Positions 15,829 through 24,864 of a stretch of DNA of 64,000 nt are shown in pieces (position 1 is the stretch's first letter; the number at the start of each line of letters is the position of its first letter). Source of the stretch: Chryseobacterium indologenes (GTDB lineage: Bacteria > Bacteroidota > Bacteroidia > Flavobacteriales > Weeksellaceae); contig DJTE01000048.1 in NCBI GenBank assembly GCA_002439165.1, forward strand, positions 21,884 to 85,883. Reading direction: 5' to 3'. The translations under genes and the position numbers were made by a program. The notes under the pieces were generated by a model that was not told the origin of the DNA, made no database searches, and worked only from the letters and a program-made list of their open reading frames with translations.

Positions 15829-18531
15829 ATGAAATTATCTATTTCCAGGTTTATTCTTGGACTATTGATCCTGTCTGTACAATTTATATCAGCCCAAAAT
15901 CTTACAAAAAACCGGTTTCAGGTAAAAGGAAACTGTGATATGTGTAAATCAAGGATAGAAACTGCGGCTAAAAAAGCAGGTGCCAAAACGGCCGTTTATT
16001 CTACTGATCTTCAACAGTTAACCGTAGAAACCGAAGCGAATATATCTACTGATGAAATTTTAAAGAAAGTAGCGGAGGCAGGCCACGACAACGAAAAATT
16101 CAAAGCATCCAACGAAACCTATGAAAAGCTTCCCGGATGCTGTCACTATGAAAGAGATCTTCAGCCATCTGCAGCAGAACCCCAGCATCATAACCACGAG
16201 ACTGATGCTAAAAAAGACAATGAGTTCTATGTAAGAGGAAACTGTGGTTCATGTAAAGCCAGAATTGAAAAGGCTGCAAAAGGAGCCGGAGCAAATGCCG
16301 CAGAATGGAATGCCGAAAAGCAGACTGTCGTTCTGAATTTCGATCCTGCAAAAACCTCATCAGATAAAATTTTAAAAGCAATTGCTGACGCAGGACATGA
16401 TAACGAAAAATTCAAAGCGTCAGATGCAGTTTACAATGGACTTCCTGGATGTTGTCTGTATGACAGGGAATTTACCTTCGGGGAAGCCAATCCAAAAGTT
16501 CATTATGAAGAAGGGACCACAAAACATGAAGATCATAAAGAACATACGGCAACAGCTTCTGAAAAAGATCATTCCCAACATGAAAAAAGCATTGACGGAG
16601 TTGTCGTAACCGGTTCTAAAGCAGCAACTGCTTTAAGTAAAAAGGAAGCCGGGCTGGTTTTTAATATTGATAAAAAGGAGCTTTTAAAGGCAGCCTGCTG
16701 TAATCTGTCTGAAAGCTTTGAAACCAACGCGACAGTAGATGTTTCTTTCAGCAATGCGGTAACAGGAACCAAACAGCTGAAAATGCTGGGGCTTGACCAG
16801 AAATATACCAGCCTTACCAAAGAACTTCTTCCGGAAATCAGAGGTCTGGCTTCTGCTTATGGGTTAAACTTTATTCCGGGAAGATGGATTGAAAGTATTC
16901 AGCTGACAAAAGGCGGAAGTACGGTTACCAATGGGTACGAGAGCATCACCGGGCAGATCAATACCGAGCTTCTGAAAAATGCCAAAGAGCCGGAAACTTC
17001 CCTGAACCTTTTCTCGGATTTCAACGGAAGAGCGGAAGCCAATATCACCAGCGTATCTCCTATCAACGATAAATGGTCACAGACCTTCCTTCTACACGGA
17101 AACGGAACTTTCGGGAATACGGATATGAATGATGACGGGTTTCTGGACAGACCGAAAGGGACGCAGATTAATGCCGCCTACCTGCTTAATTTCAATGATC
17201 TTGAAAAATCCGGTTTCGGATCTCATTTCGGAATCAATTTTATCAGGGATGAAAGAACGGCCGGACAGACCGGATTTGACAAAAAACTGCCCCAGGACAA
17301 GCAGTCGGCTTACGGTGTGGGTATTGATATTTCAAGATTCCAGGTATGGAACAAAACGGGTTATGTATTCAAAGGAAAGCCTTATCAGAGTTTAGGCTGG
17401 ATGAATCAGTATGTATTCCATCAGCAGGACAGCTTTTTCGGGCTCAGAAATTATAACGGTCAGCAGCATACATATTATTCCAACCTGATCTTTGAAAGCA
17501 TCATCGGAAATACCAACCATAAGTATAAAGCGGGAGCCAGCTTTTTATATGACGGTTACAAGGAAACTTATTTAACGGATGATCTGAGAAGAAATGAAAT
17601 TGTTCCCGGTATTTTTGCGGAATATACTTTAACAGGCTTAAAATATACGTTAGTAGCCGGTTCAAGGGTAGATTTCCATAATCTGGCAGGAACCCAGTTT
17701 ACACCAAGACTTAATTTTAAATACGATTTCACTCCCCAGACAATTTTAAGGCTTTCTGCAGGAAGAGGATTCAGAACAGCTAATGTTTTTGCGGAAAACC
17801 AACAGTACTTTGCTTCCAACAGAAGTATTCAGATTCTTCCGAACAATGGGAACATCTATGGACTGAAACCGGAAATCGCATGGAACTACGGAGCCAGCTT
17901 ACAGCAGGAGTTTAAGCTTTTCGGAAGAAAATCTACCGTAATCGCTGATTTTTTCAGAACGGATTTCCAGGATCAGGTGCTTGTGGACCTGGACAGATCT
18001 CCTCAGCAGCTTACGTTCTATAATCTGGAGGGAAAATCCTTTGCCAACTCTTTCCAGACTCAGTGGGATTTTACGCCTTTCAGAAATTTTGATGTAAGGC
18101 TTGCTTACAAATATTATGATGTACAGGCAGATTATATCGGCGGAAGAAGGGAGATTCCTTTTATGGCCAAGCACAGGGGTTTCGTCAACCTTGCTTATGC
18201 TACCAGTAAAAATGATAAAGGCGGATTCTGGAGTTTTGATACTACGCTGAACTGGGTAGGAAAACAAAGGTTACCTGATACTTCCGGCAATCCTGCAGAA
18301 TTTCAGCTTCCGGTGTACTCCGATTCGTACGCTGTACTGAATGCCCAGATCTCAAGAAACTTCAACAAGAAGATCAGAGCGTATGTAGGGGGAGAAAATT
18401 TAACTTCTTATTATCAGAAAAATGCCATCGTTGATTTCAGGAATCCTTTCGGAAATTATTTTGACGGAGGAATGGTATATGCCCCGATCATGAAAGCGAA
18501 TTTCTATGTGGGACTGGATGTAACGTTTTAA
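15829..18531 (+). CDS. TonB-dependent receptor with two N-terminal heavy-metal-associated domains
   Basis: This 900-aa outer-membrane protein has a Sec signal at 1-23, where a carboxypeptidase-like domain would normally follow. Instead it has two HMA-like domains, about 28-105 and 131-209, with CxxC sites at Cys36/Cys39 (GNCDMCKSRIE) and Cys139/Cys142 (GNCGSCKARIE). Each ends in a Cys pair, LPGCCHYE and LPGCCLYD. His-rich linkers follow both. The plug starts with the TonB box-like IDGVVVTG near 255-262 and carries another Cys pair (KAACCNLSESFETN). The beta-barrel fills about 400-900 and ends in VGLDVTF. Copper or another soft metal is the likely substrate, by family logic. A strong terminator follows. 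Confidence 0.9.
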   Translation: MKLSISRFILGLLILSVQFISAQNLTKNRFQVKGNCDMCKSRIETAAKKAGAKTAVYSTDLQQLTVETEANISTDEILKKVAEAGHDNEKFKASNETYEKLPGCCHYERDLQPSAAEPQHHNHETDAKKDNEFYVRGNCGSCKARIEKAAKGAGANAAEWNAEKQTVVLNFDPAKTSSDKILKAIADAGHDNEKFKASDAVYNGLPGCCLYDREFTFGEANPKVHYEEGTTKHEDHKEHTATASEKDHSQHEKSIDGVVVTGSKAATALSKKEAGLVFNIDKKELLKAACCNLSESFETNATVDVSFSNAVTGTKQLKMLGLDQKYTSLTKELLPEIRGLASAYGLNFIPGRWIESIQLTKGGSTVTNGYESITGQINTELLKNAKEPETSLNLFSDFNGRAEANITSVSPINDKWSQTFLLHGNGTFGNTDMNDDGFLDRPKGTQINAAYLLNFNDLEKSGFGSHFGINFIRDERTAGQTGFDKKLPQDKQSAYGVGIDISRFQVWNKTGYVFKGKPYQSLGWMNQYVFHQQDSFFGLRNYNGQQHTYYSNLIFESIIGNTNHKYKAGASFLYDGYKETYLTDDLRRNEIVPGIFAEYTLTGLKYTLVAGSRVDFHNLAGTQFTPRLNFKYDFTPQTILRLSAGRGFRTANVFAENQQYFASNRSIQILPNNGNIYGLKPEIAWNYGASLQQEFKLFGRKSTVIADFFRTDFQDQVLVDLDRSPQQLTFYNLEGKSFANSFQTQWDFTPFRNFDVRLAYKYYDVQADYIGGRREIPFMAKHRGFVNLAYATSKNDKGGFWSFDTTLNWVGKQRLPDTSGNPAEFQLPVYSDSYAVLNAQISRNFNKKIRAYVGGENLTSYYQKNAIVDFRNPFGNYFDGGMVYAPIMKANFYVGLDVTF

Positions 18532-18580
18532 ACCCGTCCACCCCATATATTTTACTGATTGTATACGTAAGAATATAATA

Positions 18581-18617
18581 AAGCTTATAGGTTTTTGAAC
18601 CTATAAGCTTATTTTTT
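18581..18617 (+). terminator. Terminator after the HMA-receptor gene
   Basis: Perfect 13-bp arms AAGCTTATAGGTT (18581-18593) and AACCTATAAGCTT (18598-18610) around a TTTG loop are followed by ATTTTTTT. Confidence 0.85.
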
Positions 18618-18723
18618 TATGCAATGTTCATTTAGCCGATCCGGAAGTATTGAAAACCATTGTAAATTAAATTACCCTAAAAAGATAAAAACAAACTCAG
18701 GACTTATTTTTAATGACCTTCAT

Positions 18724-18815
18724 AACTTTTTCCTCTCAGCTTCCAACCAGTCTGAATCAGATTTTTGTCCCGAACTGAGCTTATTTAAGGTTCTCTAAAA
18801 TTGTTCTCAAATTTT
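18724..18815. repeat. Dispersed intergenic repeat, copy C
   Basis: It contains TCCCGAACTGAGCTTATTTAA followed by TAAAATTGTTCTCAAAT. It aligns along its right half with 19012-19080 and shares CCGAACTGAG.TTATTTAA with 53722-53740. Confidence 0.55.
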
Positions 18816-18869
18816 GCCTGTATTAAAGTTCTGCGAGACCAACATATTAATCAATATAATTATCAGGTC

Positions 18870-18932
18870 GCTCCTACGGAGCTCTCCTTAGATCATCTAA
18901 TAAATGCTATAAACAGAGTACTCCTACGGAGC
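18870..18932. repeat. Pair of CTCCTACGGAG palindromes
   Basis: GCTCCTACGGAGC at 18870-18882 and ACTCCTACGGAGCA at 18920-18933 are small hairpins with five-base arms, 50 nt apart. The spacing and the shared core suggest one REP-like unit. Extra copies elsewhere would have to be searched for. Confidence 0.5.
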
Positions 18933-19011
18933 ACTTAAAAAACTCACAGTATCATTTTTTTACAAAAATTTATACGTTGATCATCAGTTATAACACTTAC
19001 TATAATAATAT

Positions 19012-19080
19012 AATTCAGATTTTTTTATCCCGAATCGAGGCTATTTAGTATCCTGTAAAATTGTTTTCAAATAAAATTTA
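19012..19080. repeat. Dispersed intergenic repeat, copy D
   Basis: ATTCAGATTTTTTTATCCCG, then CGAGGCTATTTAGTATCCTG and TAAAATTGTTTTCAAAT, line up with copy C at about three matches in four. Confidence 0.5.
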
Positions 19081-19089
19081 GCCAGCTCC

Positions 19090-20955
19090 TTACAAAGCTT
19101 TTGTATTATCATCCGGCGTATAATCCATAAAAAGATCTCCATCCAGCGTCACCGATTTCACTTTTTTCTTGATGGGAATAGCCAGATCTGTCTGCTTCTG
19201 GTTTTTCTCCCAGAGAGCGGGTGAAAAATGAAGTTTCTCTGTCGTTCCGTCTTCATAATTCAGAATAGCATCAAAAGGGATGGCAAATCCTCCCACGTTG
19301 TCTACGTTTACCGTAAGAAGATCATTAAGCTGTGAGGCCCCTTTTACTTTCAGATCAATATAATTATTGGTGTAGAACCAGTTATTGAAGAACCAGGTCA
19401 GGTTTTTGCCGGATCCTGTATTCATGGAATTAAAATAATCCCACGGAACAGGGTGTTTTCCGTTCCAGTTATCCATATAATGGTGTAATGCTTTTTTGAA
19501 CAGCTCATCCCCCAGATAATCTTTAAGAGCCAGATAGGAAAGAGAGGCTTTTACGTAGGAATTGTTTCCGTATCCTGCTCCGCTTACCTGCGTACTCATG
19601 GTAATGATCGGCTGATCCTGTTCTGCGGAAGGGTCTTTGATCCATTTTTTCACTCTGAAGTTTTTATAAAAATCTTTTGCTGCAGCTTCACCGTTCTCAT
19701 CAATTCCGATGAGATATTCCAGTGTGGTTGCCCAGCCCTCATCCATAAAAGCATACCGGGTTTCATTGATTCCCATGTAGAAAGGGAAATAGGTATGGGC
19801 AATCTCATGATCTGCCGTGAGTCTTGCATCCTGGAAATTATCCGGGATACTGCTGTCGTTGATCATCATTGGATATTCCATATCGGCATATCCCTGGATG
19901 GCGGTCATTACATTATAAGGATATTCCACGCCCGGCCAGTTTTTCGAGAACCAGTCTAAATTATAGCGCATCCAGTCTGTATAATGCTCAAAATCTTTAG
20001 CTCCTGTTTTGTAGGCTGCCTGCACGCTCGCTCTTTTGGTTTTCAGCTGAACACTTGCGGCATCCCAAACGTAATGACTGCTTAATGCAAAGCAGAAATC
20101 GGTAATATGGCTGGCTTTGAATTTCCAGACATTCCATTTGTTGGGTTTGGTCACTTTTCCGGATCTCATTTCCTGCTCAGTGGCAATATGTATCACTTTA
20201 TCGCTTTTCAATGAGCTTTTATATCTTTTCAGATATTCCGGCTGAAGAACTGCTTCGGGATTCAGGAAATCCCCGGTAGCCCAGACTACAAAATTCTTCG
20301 GTGCTGTAATACTGAAACTGTAATCATTAAAGTCGTTGTAAAACTCCTGCCTGTCGGAGTGTGGCAGCATATCCCAGCCATTATAGTCATCATAAACCGA
20401 TATTCTCGGGAATGAATAGGCTACGTAAAAGGTTTCAGGGTCAATCTGCCCTTCCCTTCCGCTCTGTACAGAAAGCGGATATTCCCATTCGATCTTAACC
20501 TCAGCTTTGGAACCTGCTTTAAGCGGTGTATTCAGTTTTACTTTTTCAACGGTACTCCAGTCGTCACTGTTGATGTTATACTTTTCACCATTCACAATGA
20601 ATGATCTGATATGAAGGCCGGAAGACAAAAAATCCTTTGAAACAAAACCGGATCTTGGAGACTGCGGTTTATGAAGATTATTCACAAATCTTATCGCCAG
20701 CTCATTAAGCTGATCCGGGCTGTTGTTGCTGTATATAATCGTTTCTTTTCCTGAAACCATTTTTGTTCCTGCATCTACCTTTACGTCTACATTGTACACT
20801 CCTTTATTCTGCCAGTAATTTTTGCCGGGTGCTCCGGAAATATCCCGGGTTCCCTTTTCATATGCTTTCTTGATGTTTCTCGGCATATACAGTTCCTGAG
20901 CAAAGCCCCATTGTATTGAAGCAGCAACCGCCAGGGCATAAAGAAGTCTTTTCAT
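19090..20955 (-). CDS. Exported M1 family metallopeptidase
   Basis: This 621-aa protein has a Sec signal (MKRLLYALAVAASIQWGFAQ). An M1 N-terminal beta domain is followed by the catalytic domain with zinc motif HEIAH at 383-387 and the downstream Glu in FMDEGW, about 20 residues later as the family requires. The usual GxMEN exopeptidase loop appears as YADMEYPMM. It has no T9SS tail, so a periplasmic location is likely. It is related to the M1 peptidase at 30277-32214: both have the GYADMEYP / GGMEYPG and WxDEG(W/F) features and similar lengths. A minus-strand TAATTTTG box lies at 20988-20981. Confidence 0.92.
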   Translation of the reverse strand: MKRLLYALAVAASIQWGFAQELYMPRNIKKAYEKGTRDISGAPGKNYWQNKGVYNVDVKVDAGTKMVSGKETIIYSNNSPDQLNELAIRFVNNLHKPQSPRSGFVSKDFLSSGLHIRSFIVNGEKYNINSDDWSTVEKVKLNTPLKAGSKAEVKIEWEYPLSVQSGREGQIDPETFYVAYSFPRISVYDDYNGWDMLPHSDRQEFYNDFNDYSFSITAPKNFVVWATGDFLNPEAVLQPEYLKRYKSSLKSDKVIHIATEQEMRSGKVTKPNKWNVWKFKASHITDFCFALSSHYVWDAASVQLKTKRASVQAAYKTGAKDFEHYTDWMRYNLDWFSKNWPGVEYPYNVMTAIQGYADMEYPMMINDSSIPDNFQDARLTADHEIAHTYFPFYMGINETRYAFMDEGWATTLEYLIGIDENGEAAAKDFYKNFRVKKWIKDPSAEQDQPIITMSTQVSGAGYGNNSYVKASLSYLALKDYLGDELFKKALHHYMDNWNGKHPVPWDYFNSMNTGSGKNLTWFFNNWFYTNNYIDLKVKGASQLNDLLTVNVDNVGGFAIPFDAILNYEDGTTEKLHFSPALWEKNQKQTDLAIPIKKKVKSVTLDGDLFMDYTPDDNTKAL

Positions 20956-21062
20956 GTCTCCAATTTTTAAAAATCGGTATCAAAATTAGCGAAAATGTGA
21001 CACAGAATGACCATTTCTTTTATAATAATGTTTTATGGATATTAGTTTTACATTGAAATTAT

Positions 21063-23435
21063 TTACAGCCGGCTCTGTTCATCCGTTCTTTTTATGCTTT
21101 TAACATTCTTCACCGACTGATTTCCAAAGTTATACTTTAAAGAAAGGGTGAAGCCCCGGGTATCTGAGTAATCCAGGAAATAATTATCCTGATTGGCATA
21201 TTTCGTACTGACCTTCTGCTCCATACTCCTGAAGATATCATTGAAAATAAAAGATGCTTCTAATTTCTTATTCAAAAATTTACGGTTCATTACGAAATAG
21301 GCAGACCACGTACCTGAAATTCTAAATGTACCCTGTACTCCTGGAGAATAATACCTGTGCCCAAGTTCCATTTTCCAGTCGCTGCTCTTATCCAGCGTAA
21401 AACTTGTGGAGACATCGGAAACCCAGTTCCATATTTCATTTTTGTACAGCTGATCATCAATTCCTTTAAAATAATTTTCGTTATGTTCCAGATTCTGAGA
21501 CATCACAACATTCCACCACGGCTTAACCTGGAAATTCTTATAAAGGCTGAGACCATACGCCTGATCTTTTTCAATATTGGTGAAATAATAGATCATCTGG
21601 TTGGTACTCGGTTCCTGGAAAGAGATTTCCATAGACGGATACAGTTCTTTCCGGTAATAGAGTTCTGCGTTCCAGCCTTTCCATGAGTAGGTAAGATTCA
21701 GGTTATGGATGATCGTGGCTTTCATTTTCGGATCTCCCTGATAATAGGAGAAAAGATTGTAATAGGATTTGGCGGGGTTCAGCCAGGAGTAGTAGGGTCT
21801 GCTGATCCTTTTTCCATAAGAAAATCCGAACTCATGTTTATTTTCTGTGGTATACTGGGCATAGAAAGTAGGAAACAGGCTCCAGTAGTTATTTTTATTC
21901 TGTTCATAAGGCTCGGATACCACTCCCTCAAGATCTGTCATTTCTGCCCGGAGACCTCCTTTAAAATTCCATTTTCCGAGGTTGTAGGCTAATGAGGTAT
22001 AAACGGCAAAATTATGTTCCTTATAGTCGAAGAGGCTGCTTTTTTCCGGTCTGTACAGGAGAGTTCCGCTTTGATTATCTGAAAAACCGAGGCTGCTTTC
22101 TGTTTTCACAAAACTGTATTTTGCTCCGGATTCCAGCTCTATTTTATCTCCTTTCCACTGATAATCTGCCTGTGTGGAATATAATTTTATATCGGTTTTA
22201 TTCCGGGTAAAAAAATTATCTTCCCGGGGTGCCTGTCCTGCAAAGTTCAGTTCTGTGATCACATTCTGGTATTTATCACCGTTGTTCCCGGTAAAATAAC
22301 TGATCCAGGAAATGCTGCTTTTCTTATTCAGTTTCCGGTCTGCCTGGAAGCTCAGGGAATTATTGCCGGTACGTGAGTGATGGTCATTAACTGTGGTATA
22401 GTTGGATTCCACCGCATTCTGAGCATTATAGATGAGGGTAGGCACGTAATAGGTACCGAAAGATTTCGGTGAAAAATATCCTGAATAATTCAGGCTGATA
22501 TTGGTAAGGCTGTCTATCTCATATTCTGCATTGAAATTTACTGTGTTCTGTGCATTGTTTTTATCCTTACGGTTCATAATGCTTACCCAGCGGGTCTGGC
22601 TTTCCTGATAATTGACAACATCCGTCCCTTCCCGGTAAAAAGTTCCCATTCCTCTGTAATAGCTTCCCATCAGGGAAAGTTTATCTTTTTTATAATATTG
22701 GGAAAGACCCACATTTCCTTTGGCATATTGGGTCTGCACGTATTTGGAAGAAAGAATTCCACGATAGCCTTCGATCTTATTTTTCTTCATCACAATATTA
22801 AGCACGGCACTTCCGGAAGCTTCATATCTGGCAGGAGGATTCGTAATGACTTCTACGGATTTCACATCGTTTCCCTGTGTATTTTCCAGAAGATTTTTCA
22901 GTTCATCTCCTGTCAGCATGACTTTTTTATCATTGATTGTTACCAGGATCGCAGTGCCTCCCTTTACCGTAAGAACATCATTATTTACCGTTACATTGGG
23001 TGTTTTTTTAAGGATCTCCCATGCATTCAGTGTAGAGATATTACTGTTTTCCACATTAAATTCCAGCCGGTCTACTTTTCTTATCACCTGGGGTTTCTGT
23101 TTAGTCATTACAATTCCCTCTATTTCCCGGGTGGCTTTCTTCAGAATGATCTTCAGCATTTCACGGCTTTCTTTTAAAGCAACCGTTTTTTCAAACGGAG
23201 CATAATCTGTTTTTTTCACAGCCAGCCTGACTGAGTCACCGGAAATTCCTTCCAGTAAAAAATATCCTTTTTCATCTGACTTTACCGTTCGGATCAGTTC
23301 GTTCTTCAGGTTATAGACCTCTACTTCCGCAGCAGATATCTTCCTGTTCTCTGCATCCGTCACCATTCCTTCGGTCTTCTGCTGCTGGGCAGAAAACATC
23401 AGTGGCAGAAGCAGAAAGAGACAAGCTTTATACAT
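21063..23435 (-). CDS. Outer-membrane beta-barrel receptor-like protein with carboxypeptidase regulatory domain
   Basis: From the ATG at 23435 (a TTG at 23456 is less likely) the protein has a signal MYKACLFLLLPLMFSAQ and a carboxypeptidase-regulatory-like domain (EGMVTDAENRKISAAEVEVY, about 19-95). A plug-like region with VITNPPARYEASGSAVLNIV follows, then a long barrel with many aromatic beta strands. This is the Omp_b-brl_3 / TonB-receptor-like family. The substrate is unknown. It is transcribed away from the second histidine kinase, and their shared upstream region holds three 11-bp direct repeats, so control by that kinase/regulator pair is likely. Confidence 0.88.
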   Translation of the reverse strand: MYKACLFLLLPLMFSAQQQKTEGMVTDAENRKISAAEVEVYNLKNELIRTVKSDEKGYFLLEGISGDSVRLAVKKTDYAPFEKTVALKESREMLKIILKKATREIEGIVMTKQKPQVIRKVDRLEFNVENSNISTLNAWEILKKTPNVTVNNDVLTVKGGTAILVTINDKKVMLTGDELKNLLENTQGNDVKSVEVITNPPARYEASGSAVLNIVMKKNKIEGYRGILSSKYVQTQYAKGNVGLSQYYKKDKLSLMGSYYRGMGTFYREGTDVVNYQESQTRWVSIMNRKDKNNAQNTVNFNAEYEIDSLTNISLNYSGYFSPKSFGTYYVPTLIYNAQNAVESNYTTVNDHHSRTGNNSLSFQADRKLNKKSSISWISYFTGNNGDKYQNVITELNFAGQAPREDNFFTRNKTDIKLYSTQADYQWKGDKIELESGAKYSFVKTESSLGFSDNQSGTLLYRPEKSSLFDYKEHNFAVYTSLAYNLGKWNFKGGLRAEMTDLEGVVSEPYEQNKNNYWSLFPTFYAQYTTENKHEFGFSYGKRISRPYYSWLNPAKSYYNLFSYYQGDPKMKATIIHNLNLTYSWKGWNAELYYRKELYPSMEISFQEPSTNQMIYYFTNIEKDQAYGLSLYKNFQVKPWWNVVMSQNLEHNENYFKGIDDQLYKNEIWNWVSDVSTSFTLDKSSDWKMELGHRYYSPGVQGTFRISGTWSAYFVMNRKFLNKKLEASFIFNDIFRSMEQKVSTKYANQDNYFLDYSDTRGFTLSLKYNFGNQSVKNVKSIKRTDEQSRL

Positions 23436-23482
23436 ATTATTAGTTTTACTGCACAAACTTCCGGATTCGTAGAGAGAATATC

Positions 23483-23512
23483 GGTTAACGAAAGGTTAAT
23501 GGCAGGTTAATG
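23483..23512. promoter_or_regulatory. Three direct repeats GGTTAAYG at 11-bp spacing, likely regulator operator
   Basis: GGTTAACG (23483-23490), GGTTAATG (23494-23501) and GGTTAATG (23505-23512) are spaced exactly 11 bp apart, one helical turn. This is how OmpR/PhoB-type winged-helix regulators bind. They lie between the divergent barrel gene and the kinase gene and end 4 nt before the -33 box of the kinase promoter, the expected place for activator sites. The regulator encoded at 24854-25540 is the natural candidate (inference). Confidence 0.65.
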
Positions 23513-23516
23513 CCTG

Positions 23517-23545
23517 TTTGGGGAAATACGAAAGTTTTATCTTTG
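23517..23545 (+). promoter_or_regulatory. Promoter of the second histidine kinase
   Basis: TTTG (23517-23520), a 17-nt spacer, then TATCTTTG (23538-23545) fits the Bacteroidetes -33/-7 consensus. The ATG at 23551 is only five nt after the box, so the transcript should be leaderless. Confidence 0.7.
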
Positions 23546-23550
23546 CTGTG

Positions 23551-24864
23551 ATGATCACCAAAAGTAAATACCTGATTGCCTTATTCGCAACTCTATTCCT
23601 GCTGTTGCTGGGAATACAGGTTTACTTTATCTACAAAACCTACCAGGTAAAGGAACGTGAGGTGTACAGAACCATCCAGGACGGGCTTTCCGAATACACT
23701 GACAAGCTGGAAGACATCAGCAGTGTGAAAGAAATGAAGGATGATTCTCTTCAGAAAACATTCATCCGGTATTATGATAAAGAGATCAGCCAACAGGAAT
23801 TTCATAATTTCTTTGTTGAAAACAGAAGAGCCATCAAAGAAAGGCTTCTCCGCTATCTCGACTACCGTTTGAAAACCAACGGCTACGATATTGCGGCAAA
23901 AATAGAATATACATCTATCATTCATATACCGGACAGTACCCGTCTGATCGACAAACCTATTCTTCTTTTTGAAACCAGTAATAAAGTTACCAATCCCAAA
24001 ATCACCAATGAAGGGAGCTGGGAAACTTCATCAAAAAATGAATCAGGGAAAAACAAATTTAAAAACAACTCATTTCTTGTTAAAAGCAAAACAGAATTTG
24101 AAATATCAAATATCAAAAGTATTGTTTTTAAGGACCTTACTTTACTGATCTTATGCTGTATTGCGCTATTGGCAGGCGTTATGATGCTGTATATTTTCAC
24201 GGTAAACAACCTGGTCCGCCAACAGAAGCAGGTAGAAGTTCTTCATACAGTTGTAGATAATATTTCCCACGAGTTCAAAACTCCGATCGCCACGCTGAAA
24301 ATAGCATCAAAAACACTAAAAAAAAACTGGGATCCTGAAACACTTCCCCTTATCGACAGACAGATCAGCCGCCTTGAAAATCTGATGTTCCAGCTTCATA
24401 AAGATGATTCGGAAAATGGCCTGAACCGGACTCAACCTGAAGACTGGGATTTTTTCATCCAGGATCTGGCCTTCACATATCCCCTGATCCGTTTCGAAAT
24501 GAAAAATAATATTTCAGATGTACTTCCTTTTGATAAAAACCTGATGGAAACCGTTATTAAAAATCTCTGTGAAAACAGTGTAAAGTATGGTGCTTCAGCG
24601 GTAAAGATCTCCTTCAGCAGGCTTGCGGAATATGTAGAAATAGAAGTAACGGATAACGGACAGGGTATAGAGAAAAAAGAACTTAAAAATATTTTTGAAA
24701 AATTTTACAGGATTCAGTCCAATAATATCCACAACAGCAAAGGACTTGGGCTTGGACTGTACTTTGTAAAGAACATCGTGAACAAATACCGCGGAAAAAT
24801 TGATGTTTCCAGCTCTCCTGGAACGGGAACCACCTTTAAAATAATCCTTCCTTATGAAAACTAA
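23551..24864 (+). CDS. Membrane sensor histidine kinase
   Basis: This 437-aa protein starts from the ATG after the promoter box; the longer frame from 23518 would include the promoter. Two membrane helices (about 6-27 and 195-220) bracket a periplasmic sensor of about 170 residues. HisKA has the phospho-acceptor His in NISHEFKTPIATLK, and HATPase_c shows NLCENSVKYG, DNGQGI, FEKFYR and GLGLGLYFVKNIV. The regulator gene overlaps its last codons. The divergent barrel gene is the probable target. Confidence 0.93.
   Translation: MITKSKYLIALFATLFLLLLGIQVYFIYKTYQVKEREVYRTIQDGLSEYTDKLEDISSVKEMKDDSLQKTFIRYYDKEISQQEFHNFFVENRRAIKERLLRYLDYRLKTNGYDIAAKIEYTSIIHIPDSTRLIDKPILLFETSNKVTNPKITNEGSWETSSKNESGKNKFKNNSFLVKSKTEFEISNIKSIVFKDLTLLILCCIALLAGVMMLYIFTVNNLVRQQKQVEVLHTVVDNISHEFKTPIATLKIASKTLKKNWDPETLPLIDRQISRLENLMFQLHKDDSENGLNRTQPEDWDFFIQDLAFTYPLIRFEMKNNISDVLPFDKNLMETVIKNLCENSVKYGASAVKISFSRLAEYVEIEVTDNGQGIEKKELKNIFEKFYRIQSNNIHNSKGLGLGLYFVKNIVNKYRGKIDVSSSPGTGTTFKIILPYEN

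Larger units (their letters stand above)
18532..19089. other. Repeat-rich intergenic region
   Basis: This 558-nt gap between convergent genes has no credible gene. It holds the receptor terminator, two related copies of a dispersed repeat (18724-18815 and 19012-19080) and, between them, two copies of a short palindrome containing CTCCTACGGAG. It looks like a landing zone for small repeats rather than regulatory DNA. Confidence 0.6.

Noticed and set aside
18920..18933. ACTCCTACGGAG looks like the 16S rRNA site around position 338.
   Set aside because: The match stops at once (GGAGCAC instead of GGGAGGCAG) and there is no rRNA sequence around it.
22698..23177. A 159-codon open frame on the plus strand.
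   Set aside because: It is antisense to the barrel gene and rich in residues typical of shadow frames.
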